Below, piece by piece: positions 7,878 through 16,757 of a stretch of 42,064 nt of DNA. Source of the DNA: an uncultured Anaerovibrio sp. (GTDB lineage Bacteria; Bacillota; Negativicutes; Selenomonadales; Selenomonadaceae); contig CADACU010000023.1 in the NCBI GenBank assembly GCA_902786545.1, positions 1 to 42,064 of the forward strand, read 5' to 3'. The notes beneath the pieces are model-generated. The model saw nothing but the letters and a program-made list of their open reading frames with translations. It was not told the DNA's origin and did not search any database. Numbering within the stretch: the first letter of the stretch is position 1; every line of letters starts with the position of its first letter. The position numbers and the translations under genes are program-made.

Positions 7878-10256
7878 TTATTTGAGGGAAACTTCCGTTG
7901 CCCCGGTTCCGCCTTGACTCATATCGGCAAAATTGAAGCTTTCCACATTTTTGTGCCGCTTCAGATACTCATGGACCCCTTTGCGCAAAGCACCGGTGCC
8001 CTTGCCGTGAATAATCAGCACCTGACTCAGGCCGGCCATAAGGGAATCATCAATGAATTTCCCCAACAAAACCTCTGCTTCATTTACCATCATACCCCGG
8101 ATATCAATCTCCCGATGGGCAGTCTGGGTCTTTTTCATAAAGCTGTGGCTGCCCACTGGCTTGGCGGCCGCAGTTGCGCCGCTACCACCAGACTTCTTGC
8201 CCTTTTCCACAAATTTGCAGGCGTTGGCCTTGATGGTGGTTTTCATGCTGCCCAGCTGAATGTCCAGCTCCTTGCCGTTGATTCCCAGCACGGTTCCCTT
8301 CTGGTCCAGCTTGGTAACATAAATAATGTCCCCCACTTCGATGGTCTTTAAGTCAATCGGTTTGCGATAGGTCTTGGCTGAAACCAGTCCCGGGCGCACC
8401 CGATCCGCTTCCTCATTCAGGCGGTTACGGGCCTCCTGAATAGTCTGTTGGCGCTTCTGGATACCCATATCATTGAACTGTTCTTTCAGCTGTTTAATGA
8501 TTTCCTCGGATTCACGCCGGGCCCGCCGTACCATGGCGGAGCCTTCGTCCTTGGCCTTGCGGATAATATCCGCCTTTTTCTGGGTGAGTTCAGTACGCAT
8601 CGCCTCGGCCTTGGCTTCCATTTTTTCAGCTCGGCGCAGCTTGGCCTCAATGTCGGCATTCATCTGCTCGTACATCATTTTTTCTTTTTCCAGCTGATTT
8701 ATTACCTGTTCAAATTGGGCGTGGTCCGCCTGAATCAGCTGCTTGGCCCGCAATACCAGCGACTGGCTCAACCCCAGCCGTTGACTGATGGCAAAGGCAT
8801 TGCTGGCCCCTGGTATACCGGTGAGAAGTCGATAGGTTGGCTTCAAGGTATCCACATCAAATTCCACACAGGCATTTTCAATGCCCTCCCGACTGAAGGC
8901 AAAGGTCTTCAGCTCGGAATAATGGGTAGTGGCCATTACCGTTGCCTTGATATTTAACAGCTGCTCCAATATGGCCATAGCCAATGCAGCCCCTTCTTCC
9001 GGGTCAGTGCCGGCCCCCAGCTCATCCAGGAGCAACAAGTCATCCGGCTCTACCCGCCCCAAAATATCCACAATGTTGGTCATATGGGCCGAAAAGGTAC
9101 TGAGACTCTGCTCAATGCTCTGCTCGTCCCCGATATCCGCGTAAATATTATTGTATACAGCCATACGGGATCCGGTCGCCACCGGCAAAAACAGCCCGGA
9201 CTGGGCCATCAGCACCAACAGCCCCAAGGTTTTCATACTGACCGTTTTACCACCGGTATTTGGGCCGGTCACCAGCAGCATATTGTAATTTTCACCAATA
9301 TCTATGTCTATAGGCACGGCCTTGTCCGAATCAATCAGCGGATGGCGGGCGGATAAAAGGGAAGTAATCCCCTCTCCGTTTATTTGTGGCTCCACCGCTT
9401 TCATATCGTTGGCCAGAGCCGCCTTGGCAAAGGTAAAGTCAATCTGGGCCAAAATCTCACAGTTGGTCATCAATGTCTCGTCATAACGGCGAAGCTGCAT
9501 GGACACATCCCGCAGGATTCGTTCCACCTCATGCTTTTCCGCAGCGATGGACTGCTTGATGTCGTTATTGAGATTGACCACCACCATTGGTTCCACAAAC
9601 AGGGTGGAGCCACTGGCCGACTGATCATGCACAATGCCAGGAAAATATTGGCGGTACTCCTGCTTTATGGGCACCACATACCGGTCCCCCCGCATGGTGA
9701 CAATGGCATCCTGAAAATATTTCTGGTATTCCCCGGAATGAAGGATGTGGGACAGATGGTCCTTTATCCGCTCCTGAGCAATCTTGATTTCCCGGCGAAT
9801 ACGCTTCAGCTCTACGCTGGCATCATCCCGCAGATTACCGTGCTCATCCACGATGTTTTCCAGATTGCGCTCCAGCTGCCCCAATATCTCCAGTCCCCTG
9901 GCCCATTCCTTGAGGACAGGGGCATCCAGCTCCAGCTCCTTGAAATATTTTTTCACATCCCGCATAACATGCATGGTACTGAGCACATCCAGAATTTCTG
10001 ATGGCTCGATTACTGCCCCGATCCCGATGCGTTTCATCAGATCCCGCAGGTCACGGACTCCGTTGATCGGCGGACGGCCCACTGACAACACCCGATTGGC
10101 CTCAGCCGTTTCCTGCAGCCGTTCCCTGACTTCGTCTATATCACTGGAGGGAGTAAGTCCCATGGCCAGTTCCTTGCCGAAAATGGAGCCGGCCTTGGCC
10201 TCCAGCTTTTTCAGTATTTTTTTGTATTCCAAAACCTTAAATGAATTTTGTTCCAT
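7878..10256 (-). CDS. mutS2: MutS2 ATPase/endonuclease (RqcU type)
   Basis: MutS2 of 792 residues, typical length. It lacks the mismatch-reading N-terminal domain of MutS and has a lever/clamp region, the ABC-type ATPase core with Walker A GPNTGGKT at 331-338, Walker B LLLLDE at 407-412 followed by GAGTDPEEGAAL, a long charged coiled coil (about 510-640), and a C-terminal Smr domain (714-792) with DIR at 718-720 and HGKG at 750-753. The family was linked to suppression of recombination; in Bacillus subtilis it was more recently shown to recognise collided ribosomes and split them. The start follows GAGGTAG. It lies 31 bp after the U32 gene and upstream of PBP, tyrS and yebC. The Smr motifs are intact, so nuclease activity is possible. 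Confidence 0.96.
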   Translation of the reverse strand: MEQNSFKVLEYKKILKKLEAKAGSIFGKELAMGLTPSSDIDEVRERLQETAEANRVLSVGRPPINGVRDLRDLMKRIGIGAVIEPSEILDVLSTMHVMRDVKKYFKELELDAPVLKEWARGLEILGQLERNLENIVDEHGNLRDDASVELKRIRREIKIAQERIKDHLSHILHSGEYQKYFQDAIVTMRGDRYVVPIKQEYRQYFPGIVHDQSASGSTLFVEPMVVVNLNNDIKQSIAAEKHEVERILRDVSMQLRRYDETLMTNCEILAQIDFTFAKAALANDMKAVEPQINGEGITSLLSARHPLIDSDKAVPIDIDIGENYNMLLVTGPNTGGKTVSMKTLGLLVLMAQSGLFLPVATGSRMAVYNNIYADIGDEQSIEQSLSTFSAHMTNIVDILGRVEPDDLLLLDELGAGTDPEEGAALAMAILEQLLNIKATVMATTHYSELKTFAFSREGIENACVEFDVDTLKPTYRLLTGIPGASNAFAISQRLGLSQSLVLRAKQLIQADHAQFEQVINQLEKEKMMYEQMNADIEAKLRRAEKMEAKAEAMRTELTQKKADIIRKAKDEGSAMVRRARRESEEIIKQLKEQFNDMGIQKRQQTIQEARNRLNEEADRVRPGLVSAKTYRKPIDLKTIEVGDIIYVTKLDQKGTVLGINGKELDIQLGSMKTTIKANACKFVEKGKKSGGSGATAAAKPVGSHSFMKKTQTAHREIDIRGMMVNEAEVLLGKFIDDSLMAGLSQVLIIHGKGTGALRKGVHEYLKRHKNVESFNFADMSQGGTGATEVSLK

Positions 10257-10287
10257 TTACTTTTACTACCTCAATTACCGATGGCCA

Positions 10288-12795
10288 TCACAAGACACCC
10301 CGGAAATAATGCCCCCGGGTAATGCCACTGCCCTCCAGCCCCATGGCCACCGCTTTTTCCTGCTCATTTAAGTCATTATCATAAATCAGATATTTTTTAT
10401 AATTTGCAACAATCTTTTTCAGTTCCCCGGCTGTCATATACCTTCCTTCAATGCGCAGCTGGCTTATGCCCATTTTGCGGAACTTCATGGCATGGGGCAA
10501 CATACTGAGCCGATTGGCATTTAGCACATGCATATGGCAATACTGGTCCATTACCAACGGGAATTTTATATCCTTCCGATCCTTTAGAAAGAACTTTTTC
10601 CCGCTATTAACACATGGGGCACTGCATTTTCCTGTGTGCAGTCCCCCGATAAAGCTGCCGGTGGCACAATATTCCGACACCATCAGCTCCAGGTTGCCAT
10701 CCACAATACACCCTAACGGAATTGGACTGGTTTTGGCCAAAGCCTCTACCTGGGTGAGGTTAAGCTCCGGCGACAGGGTAGCCCCGCTGACCCCCAGCTC
10801 CTGTAAATAAGTCAGGGTCTTATGGTTGTATGCTATAACAGAATAATCCGTATGAACCGGGATATCTGTCAGCTCCTTTACGACAGCCAACGCACCGATA
10901 TTATGTACATTTATGGCATCCGGCTGATAAGAAGCTACGGTGCGAAGCCACTTATGAAAGGCTTCTTCCTCGGCATCCCGGATGATTCTTGGGGTGTTGA
11001 GGGCAATTTTAGCACTGCGCTTATGGGCCATATAAATTGCTTTTTCGTACTCCATAGGTGTAATGGCCATATGGCTGTATGACTCGCCACCAAATATCAG
11101 CCAGTCTGCTCCGGCCTCCAGCGCCGCCTGAGCCTTTTCTAGGTTATCCACCACTGCTGCAATCCCGGTATTTACCCGCTTTTGGGCGGTTTTAGCCGCA
11201 GATAGACCGTGATATGCCAGCTTCGGCCGGTTATATTTAGCCAACCGCTGTTCTTCCAGTCTTTCCACCGCCTGGCGCCGGGCTTCGTTTATTTCACTCA
11301 TAGGCACCATGACCTGACCGATGATGTGACAGGTTAAAGTCCGTAATTCAAATACGGAGGTCCCCAATCGGGCCACCTGCTTGCGAATGGTATCTTCCCC
11401 CAGGGGCCGTTTGATGGCCTCCTGCCCAATAAACTTTGTCTGTCCAATGGCTTTATTGCCATCCACATCCACCATTGTTATAGTCAATGGCTGACCAACG
11501 GCGGTCTCCACGGTTACATCCACCGGAATACGCCGCACAGGGGCACCGGTATTATAAAAGCCCTTGGCCCACTCCATCAGTTCATTATCAAAAACCTTAA
11601 AGGCCCGATCATGCTCGTATACGGGTGACTCCACCGGAAACGCGGCCACGCTGCCGGCCTCGGCCCGCTCCACAGCTACCATATTACGGTTTTTCCCGGA
11701 TTTGACAATATGCAGATCCTTTACTGTGGCCGTTACCCGGCCACCTACCTTTACCCAGAAATCCACCTGATCACCCACAGCCAAGGTATCATTCAGCTTG
11801 ATGGTAACCATGCCGGCCTGACGGTCGTATGCCATCACCCGGCCCAGCATCAGTCCCCGGTTGTTAGGCCGCCGGTCACTCATCATATTACGGCCCTGCT
11901 TCTTTTCCAGATAGGCCGTAGTGAAATCCCGGTTAAAAATCTGCGCCAAGTCATGTTCATTTTTATCCGTAACCTGAAATTGGCCGGCGTAATGACGGTC
12001 AATGGCCTGCCGATAATTGTTCACCACAATGGCCACATATTCCGGCCGCTTCATCCGCCCCTCTATTTTCAAGGAAGCCACCCCGGCGTCAATCAGCTCC
12101 GGCAGCAGTTCAATGGTTTTCATATCCCGGGGGCTGAGGAGATACTTGCCCGCACTGTCTTCCAGCACATCCTTGTCCTGTTCATCCACCAAGGTATACG
12201 GCAAACGACAAGGCTGGGCACAACGGCCCCGATTGCCGGACCGGCCCCCAATCAGGCTACTCATCAAGCACTGGCCGGAATAACATACGCACAGAGCACC
12301 GTGAACAAATACTTCGATTTCCACATGGCAATTGGCAATGATGTGTTTAATGGTTGCCAACGAAACCTCCCGGGACAGCACCACCCGGGTAAAGCCCATT
12401 TTTTCCAAGGCCAATACTCCATCCAGATTATGCACCGTCATTTGGGTACTGGCATGCAGAGGAAGATTTGGCACCACTTCCCTGGCCAGTCTGGCCACCC
12501 CCAAATCCTGTACCAAAATGGCATCCGCCCCGGCCTCATAGAGGAACCGCAAATAATCTGCCATTGCTGGCAGCTCCCGGTCATCTACTATTGTGTTTAC
12601 GGTAACATTGATGAGCACATTCCGCAGATGGGCCATTCGGATAGCCTCCCGCAGGCCCTCTTCATCAAAATTTTCCGCATATGCTCTGGCGCCAAACATA
12701 TTTCCAGCCAGATATACCGCATTGGCTCCGCTTTCAATGGCAGCTATCAAAGCCTCACGGCTGCCGGCCGGTGCTAACAGTTCTACCAAATCCAT
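10288..12795 (-). CDS. U32 family protein (RlhA-like, DUF3656)
   Basis: A long U32 'peptidase' of about 835 residues. It begins MDLVELLAPAGS, has the U32 signature HGALCVCYSGQC followed by RGRCAQPCR (cysteines that in related U32 proteins hold a 4Fe-4S cluster), a middle region like DUF3656, and a second U32-like half ending near GKCSAPC. E. coli RlhA, of the same type, hydroxylates 23S rRNA C2501; other U32 members modify tRNA or ubiquinone, so an RNA hydroxylation role is more likely than proteolysis. The start is uncertain: ATG 12795 fits the family, but GGAGG lies only 2 nt before it; TTG at 12789 (MVELLAPAGS) has ideal 8-nt spacing; a TTG at 12864 also opens the frame directly after a stop codon. 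It heads the mutS2 operon. Confidence 0.9.
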   Translation of the reverse strand: MDLVELLAPAGSREALIAAIESGANAVYLAGNMFGARAYAENFDEEGLREAIRMAHLRNVLINVTVNTIVDDRELPAMADYLRFLYEAGADAILVQDLGVARLAREVVPNLPLHASTQMTVHNLDGVLALEKMGFTRVVLSREVSLATIKHIIANCHVEIEVFVHGALCVCYSGQCLMSSLIGGRSGNRGRCAQPCRLPYTLVDEQDKDVLEDSAGKYLLSPRDMKTIELLPELIDAGVASLKIEGRMKRPEYVAIVVNNYRQAIDRHYAGQFQVTDKNEHDLAQIFNRDFTTAYLEKKQGRNMMSDRRPNNRGLMLGRVMAYDRQAGMVTIKLNDTLAVGDQVDFWVKVGGRVTATVKDLHIVKSGKNRNMVAVERAEAGSVAAFPVESPVYEHDRAFKVFDNELMEWAKGFYNTGAPVRRIPVDVTVETAVGQPLTITMVDVDGNKAIGQTKFIGQEAIKRPLGEDTIRKQVARLGTSVFELRTLTCHIIGQVMVPMSEINEARRQAVERLEEQRLAKYNRPKLAYHGLSAAKTAQKRVNTGIAAVVDNLEKAQAALEAGADWLIFGGESYSHMAITPMEYEKAIYMAHKRSAKIALNTPRIIRDAEEEAFHKWLRTVASYQPDAINVHNIGALAVVKELTDIPVHTDYSVIAYNHKTLTYLQELGVSGATLSPELNLTQVEALAKTSPIPLGCIVDGNLELMVSEYCATGSFIGGLHTGKCSAPCVNSGKKFFLKDRKDIKFPLVMDQYCHMHVLNANRLSMLPHAMKFRKMGISQLRIEGRYMTAGELKKIVANYKKYLIYDNDLNEQEKAVAMGLEGSGITRGHYFRGVL

Positions 12796-12951
12796 ATCCT
12801 CCAGTACATTCTTTTGTCCTACGCTATCAGGTGCTAAAACTTCTTCCGCCAAGTTGGCAGGCAATCACCCGTACAGCAGCGGATTTATTCGACTAAATAC
12901 AGTGAGAGCCTAAAGCTCCCACTGGAAAAATCTCATTTTCGATAATCATAT
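12796..12951 (-). promoter_or_regulatory. Structured leader upstream of the U32 gene
   Basis: From the predicted transcription start near 12951 to the U32 ATG the leader is about 155 nt. It contains a 10-bp hairpin (CAGTGGGAGC with GCTCTCACTG, around 12900-12924, one G-U pair). The bases TTTCCAGT just before and inside that hairpin (plus 12921-12928) can instead pair with ACTGGAGG (plus 12798-12805), which includes the Shine-Dalgarno GGAGG. The two structures exclude each other. I recognise no known riboswitch class here. Confidence 0.4.
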
Positions 12952-12957
12952 CTGAAT

Positions 12958-12986
12958 ATTATATCATTTATTTCAGACATTAAAAA
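12958..12986 (-). promoter_or_regulatory. Probable promoter of the U32-mutS2 operon
   Basis: A perfect TATAAT on the minus strand (12958-12963) has a poor -35 (TTTTTA, 12981-12986) at 17 bp. The -35 overlaps the T run of the minE terminator, so termination and re-initiation are packed together. Confidence 0.5.
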
Positions 12987-13006
12987 GGGGCAACCAACGC
13001 TGCCCC
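12982..13006 (-). terminator. Terminator after minE
   Basis: On the minus strand GGGGCA pairs with TGCCCC (13001-13006 and about 12987-12992), followed by five T. It starts a few bases after the minE stop and ends the mre-min operon. Confidence 0.85.
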
Positions 13007-13012
13007 ATTTAA

Positions 13013-13276
13013 TTATCTTCTGTGGTGCTTCATGTTCTGTACCGGTATATTGGCTACCAGTGCCACGGAATCATCCACATTTTCCAAGGATATTTCCATA
13101 TCTGTTTTGTCAATCACCATATACTTGGATATTACCTGAATAATATCATCACGAAGCTGTGCCATAACCTCCGGAGAAACATTGGCCCGGTCCTGAATAA
13201 GGACCATCTGCAGACGCTTCTTTGCAACTTTGCCGGATTTCTCGGATCTGAACATATGCATCAATGAATCTAGCAT
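13013..13276 (-). CDS. minE: Cell division topological specificity factor MinE
   Basis: An 87-residue MinE, normal length. The N-terminal part carries a short amphipathic, Phe-containing membrane-binding start (MLDSLMHMF) and the segment that displaces MinC and stimulates the MinD ATPase (KKRLQMVLIQDRANVSPEVM); the rest is the dimerising topological domain. It makes MinCD oscillate or concentrate at the poles so that FtsZ assembles at midcell. It starts 14 bp after minD behind a GGGGGGACAGG ribosome site and is followed by a terminator. A MinE is absent from Bacillus but usual in Negativicutes. Confidence 0.95.
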   Translation of the reverse strand: MLDSLMHMFRSEKSGKVAKKRLQMVLIQDRANVSPEVMAQLRDDIIQVISKYMVIDKTDMEISLENVDDSVALVANIPVQNMKHHRR

Positions 13277-13290
13277 CTACCTGTCCCCCC

Positions 13291-14091
13291 TTAACCGTTT
13301 TTCTTTAAGCCAAAGGCTTTTTTCAACTTGGTAAAGAAGCCCTCTTTTTCAAATTCCATAAACGGAATGTCTTCACCCATGAGACGACCTACGATGTTGG
13401 CATAAGCCCTGCCGGCCTGGGAGTCGTTATCCCCTACCACAGGCTCGCCCCGATTGGCTGAGGTTACTACCTTGATATCATCCGGGACCTGACCAATACA
13501 CTTTATGGCCAAAATATCGTTGATATCATCCATATCCATCATTTCACCGCTTTCAACCATGGCTGGTCTGATACGGTTAATAATAAGCTTAATATTGTCC
13601 TTTTCGGACCGGCCCAGCTCGCCGATAATCTTATCAGCATCACGAACTGCCGAAACCTCCGGCATAGTTACTACAATAGCGGTGTCCGCACCGGCTATGG
13701 CAGTCTGGAAGCCCTGCTCGATACCAGCTGGGCAATCGATGATTACATAATCATACTCTTTTCTCAGCTCATCGCAGAGAACCATCAAATCAGCAGGATT
13801 TACTGCTGATTTATCCTTCACCTGGGATGTAGGCAAAAGCTGGAGATTGTCAAATTTTTTGTGACGCACCAACGCCTTTTTGATTTCCACCCGGCCTTCA
13901 ATAACATCCACCAAATCGTACATAATACGGTTTTCCAGGCCCAGCAGCAAATCAAGGTTACGCAGGCCGGTATCGGTGTCAATCAAAACCACCTTCTGCC
14001 CACGCATTGCCAGACCAACACCAAGGTTGGCCGTAGTAGTAGACTTACCTACGCCCCCCTTACCAGAGGTAACAACAATAACTTCACTCAT
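13291..14091 (-). CDS. minD: Septum site-determining ATPase MinD
   Basis: A ParA/MinD-type ATPase of 266 residues. It has the deviant Walker A KGGVGKST at 11-18 with the signature Lys11, the conserved DTDTGLRNLD and IIDCPAGIEQGF segments, and a C-terminal amphipathic helix rich in Lys and Phe (GFFTKLKKAFGLKK) that inserts into the membrane when ATP is bound. It recruits MinC to block FtsZ away from midcell and is released by MinE. It is 11 bp after minC and 14 bp before minE, so the three are made together. Confidence 0.97.
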   Translation of the reverse strand: MSEVIVVTSGKGGVGKSTTTANLGVGLAMRGQKVVLIDTDTGLRNLDLLLGLENRIMYDLVDVIEGRVEIKKALVRHKKFDNLQLLPTSQVKDKSAVNPADLMVLCDELRKEYDYVIIDCPAGIEQGFQTAIAGADTAIVVTMPEVSAVRDADKIIGELGRSEKDNIKLIINRIRPAMVESGEMMDMDDINDILAIKCIGQVPDDIKVVTSANRGEPVVGDNDSQAGRAYANIVGRLMGEDIPFMEFEKEGFFTKLKKAFGLKKNG

Positions 14092-14102
14092 TCTTATAAA
14101 TC

Positions 14103-14738
14103 CTACCTTTCTATTGGTTCAATAATTATTTGACCATCTTTAATGCAGGCCCGCTCGGCAAAATCACTTTTTTCCATCGTATCCGGTGAACGGGCTATCA
14201 TATTGGCAATGCGTACTTGAGTAGGCATCAGCCGATCAGCGATTATCACTGCGTTGGTATCACCCCAGGCTCCGGCATGAACCATTCCCCGGCAAGTGCC
14301 GCGGATATCAATGCTGCCCCCGGCAATAATCTGGGCACCGGGATTTACATTACCGCAAATCAATATGGAGCTCTGACTGGTGATTTCCTCCCCACCCCGA
14401 ATAGTACGGTTCAACACCATCATCTCCTGAACCACAGACTCCGGCTGCATATTTTGATTGCTGGAAGCTGGCTGGCTACTTATCGACCTGCGGGCTTGTT
14501 TCGGTGAATTGTCCACCCCAAAGCCATGCTGACTGAGCAATTGGTCTATTCCCTTTTTTACTGAACGGTCCAGATCAGCTACTTCCAGTTCGAACTTAGT
14601 TCCTTCTGGGAAAAATCCTGGATTGGAATCTAGCTTTTTCTTTATTTCTGCTTCGATTTCCTTCATACTGGCTGAACTGTCCACCAATAAGCGGAAACCA
14701 TCTTTACCGCCTTTGATTGTTACCAATTCCCTGCTCAT
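14103..14738 (-). CDS. minC: Septum site-determining protein MinC
   Basis: MinC inhibits FtsZ polymerisation when recruited by MinD. The 211-residue form has an N-terminal FtsZ-binding domain (about 1-80), a linker rich in Ser, Gln and Asn (about 85-110) and the C-terminal right-handed beta-helix (from about 112, with GNVNPGAQIIAGGSIDI and GTCRGMVHAG) that dimerises and binds MinD. The open frame runs 29 codons further up, but ATG at 14738 is right because TGGGGAGAAT precedes it and the upstream part would overlap the end of mrdA. It is 34 bp after mrdA and 11 bp before minD. Confidence 0.95.
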   Translation of the reverse strand: MSRELVTIKGGKDGFRLLVDSSASMKEIEAEIKKKLDSNPGFFPEGTKFELEVADLDRSVKKGIDQLLSQHGFGVDNSPKQARRSISSQPASSNQNMQPESVVQEMMVLNRTIRGGEEITSQSSILICGNVNPGAQIIAGGSIDIRGTCRGMVHAGAWGDTNAVIIADRLMPTQVRIANMIARSPDTMEKSDFAERACIKDGQIIIEPIER

Positions 14739-14772
14739 ATTCTCCCCACCTGTCTGGTTGATATTTTCTAAA

Positions 14773-16701
14773 TTACAGCCGCTTGCCGTTGGCATTGGCA
14801 TTCCCCCGGCCAGGAGCCGGTGCATTATTGACTACAGCCGGCTGTTCCGGTGTCTGTTTCGGCTGACTGTTGTCAGATTTCTTTTCTTCAGTTGGCTGAC
14901 TTGGTTGAGTACCTTGTGGCATCCGATTTTTTTCCGGAAGATTGAACGCGGCATCCAAAATGCGTCTGGCAATAGGTGCTGCACAAACGGCACCATAACC
15001 ACCCTGTTCCACAATAACGGCCACAACAACGCTTGGATTATCAAACGGTCCATACGCTACAAACCAACCATGATCCCTTCCATGGGGATTTTCGGCCGTT
15101 CCGGTTTTACCGGCTATATCAATAGGAAAACCGCTAAATACCGAAGCACCGGTACCGTATTTATTAACCCCCCGCAGCCCCTTCTGTACCAGATGGATGA
15201 ATTCCGGATCCACCTTGAGCTCAGAAACTACTTCCGGCTTGAATTCCTTGACTATCTTCCCATCCGGATCCACAATTTTCTTTACCAGATATGGCTTGTA
15301 CCGCTTTCCATCAGCAGCAATCTGGGCCATTACGGAAGCGGCCTGTATCGGTGTAACGGAGTTAAAGCCCTGACCAATAGCGGCATCAAAGGTTTCCGCC
15401 AAATACCAGTCTTCGTCAAACACCCGTCGCTTGTATTCCTGGGAGGCTACCAGTCCCTCTGCTTCAAACAGCAGATTTATCCCCGTAGGCTGGCCCAGGC
15501 CAAACATCCGGGAATATTTCTCCAGCCGGTCTACCCCCAGCCGGTTACCCATTTCGTAAAAATATACATTATCCGAATGGGCCATAGCTTCTTCAAAGTT
15601 TATCCAGCCAAGGGCCTCGCCATCAGCATTTCCCTTGTCCACAATCCAGTGTTTACCGGAGTCAAAAATCTTTTCTTCCGGTGTAACAACATGCTCTGCC
15701 AAAGCGGCAGTACCCGTTACAATCTTGAAGGTTGACCCCGGCGGATACTCACCGGTGATAACCTTGTTATCCATTGGGTGATATGGATTGTTATTTATTT
15801 TTTCCCAATTCTTGGAAGAAATGCCTCCCACAAACAGATTTGGGTCAAAGGCCGGTCGGCTGACCATAGCCAGTACCTCACCTGTTTGGGGATTTATAGC
15901 TACTGCAGCAGCCGCCTTGGCCCCAACAGCCACCAGTTGCTCATCCACGGCCTTTTCCGCCGCAGCCTGAATATCCTTGTCAATGGTCAGATGCAAGTCG
16001 CAGCCCGGTATCGGATATTTCTTGCCCAATACATCCACCGGCTTGCCGGTAACATCAACCTCCACCTGCTCGCCGCCGTCCTCGCCCCGAAGCTCCAAAT
16101 CATACAGGCGCTCCAGACCGGCTTTTCCTATTATATCCCCCATTTTGTATTTATGGGGTGAATCCTTTTTGGCCTCCAGCTCGCTCTCGTTTATCTCGCT
16201 TACATAGCCAAAAATATGAACGGCCTGCTCCTTGAACAAATACTCCCGGACTGGCAGGACTTCCACCACTACACCGGGATATAAATCCTTTTGTTCAGCA
16301 ATGATACTGAATATTTCCGGGCCAATACCAGTCTTGATACGAATCGGGTCAAAGCCGGTATGGGCCTCAATTTTACTGTTTATTTCTTCCTTTGGCACCT
16401 TTAAGAGGATAGAAAGGCGATTTATCACATCATTAGATATTGGCTCCGTCAATGGCAACAGTGACACAGCAAAACCTGGCCGGTTGGTCACCATCACGGT
16501 TCCATTCCGGTCATAAAAGGTTCCCCGGGGAGCCACTGCCGGTACAATGCGGATGCGGTTACCATCTGCCAGATTGGCATAATACTCACCATCGTATATC
16601 TGCAAATACCCCATACGGCCAATAAGCACCAATATAACCAGTACAATAATATAGCTGATCACCTTTAAACGGCCAGTATATTCTATATTATCTGTATTCA
16701 C
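14773..16701 (-). CDS. mrdA: Penicillin-binding protein 2 (class B, elongasome transpeptidase)
   Basis: Monofunctional transpeptidase that crosslinks peptidoglycan during sidewall growth with RodA and MreBCD. The 642 residues comprise a membrane anchor (about 13-34), the non-catalytic PBP dimer domain beginning near VAPRGTFYDRNG, and the catalytic domain with Ser323-x-x-Lys326 (PPGSTFK), Ser376-Asp-Asn378 and Lys532-Thr-Gly534, then a tail rich in Pro, Gln and Asn from about 595. The start is GTG at 16701, placed 8 nt after AGGAG; the frame's earlier GTG at 16731 has no ribosome site. No rodA is in the window. It lies between mreD and minC, an arrangement that ties elongation to division-site placement. 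Confidence 0.95.
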   Translation of the reverse strand: MNTDNIEYTGRLKVISYIIVLVILVLIGRMGYLQIYDGEYYANLADGNRIRIVPAVAPRGTFYDRNGTVMVTNRPGFAVSLLPLTEPISNDVINRLSILLKVPKEEINSKIEAHTGFDPIRIKTGIGPEIFSIIAEQKDLYPGVVVEVLPVREYLFKEQAVHIFGYVSEINESELEAKKDSPHKYKMGDIIGKAGLERLYDLELRGEDGGEQVEVDVTGKPVDVLGKKYPIPGCDLHLTIDKDIQAAAEKAVDEQLVAVGAKAAAAVAINPQTGEVLAMVSRPAFDPNLFVGGISSKNWEKINNNPYHPMDNKVITGEYPPGSTFKIVTGTAALAEHVVTPEEKIFDSGKHWIVDKGNADGEALGWINFEEAMAHSDNVYFYEMGNRLGVDRLEKYSRMFGLGQPTGINLLFEAEGLVASQEYKRRVFDEDWYLAETFDAAIGQGFNSVTPIQAASVMAQIAADGKRYKPYLVKKIVDPDGKIVKEFKPEVVSELKVDPEFIHLVQKGLRGVNKYGTGASVFSGFPIDIAGKTGTAENPHGRDHGWFVAYGPFDNPSVVVAVIVEQGGYGAVCAAPIARRILDAAFNLPEKNRMPQGTQPSQPTEEKKSDNSQPKQTPEQPAVVNNAPAPGRGNANANGKRL

Positions 16702-16725
16702 ACGAAAAACTCCTACTACAACTGA

Positions 16726-16744
16726 AGGCACCCCTGAGGTGCCT
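16726..16744. other. Hairpin between mreD and mrdA
   Basis: AGGCACC (16726-16732) pairs with GGTGCCT (16738-16744) around a 5-base loop. There is no T run, so it is more likely a processing or attenuation hairpin than a terminator. It sits 20 to 40 bp before the mrdA start. Confidence 0.45.
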
Positions 16745-16757
16745 CAACCAATCATAA

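Noticed and set aside
12810..12835. TPP-riboswitch-like string ACCTGAT..AGCGTAGGA in the U32 leader
   Set aside because: The other half of the aptamer (CTGAGA and its stem) is missing, so the likeness appears accidental.
12796..12864. In-frame extension of the U32 gene to TTG 12864
   Set aside because: The added 23 residues are not typical of the family, a stop codon lies directly upstream, and the ribosome site is poor; kept only as an alternative.
12893..12949. 18-codon upstream frame in the U32 leader
   Set aside because: It starts almost at the predicted transcription start with no ribosome site and has no run of codons that would suggest attenuation.
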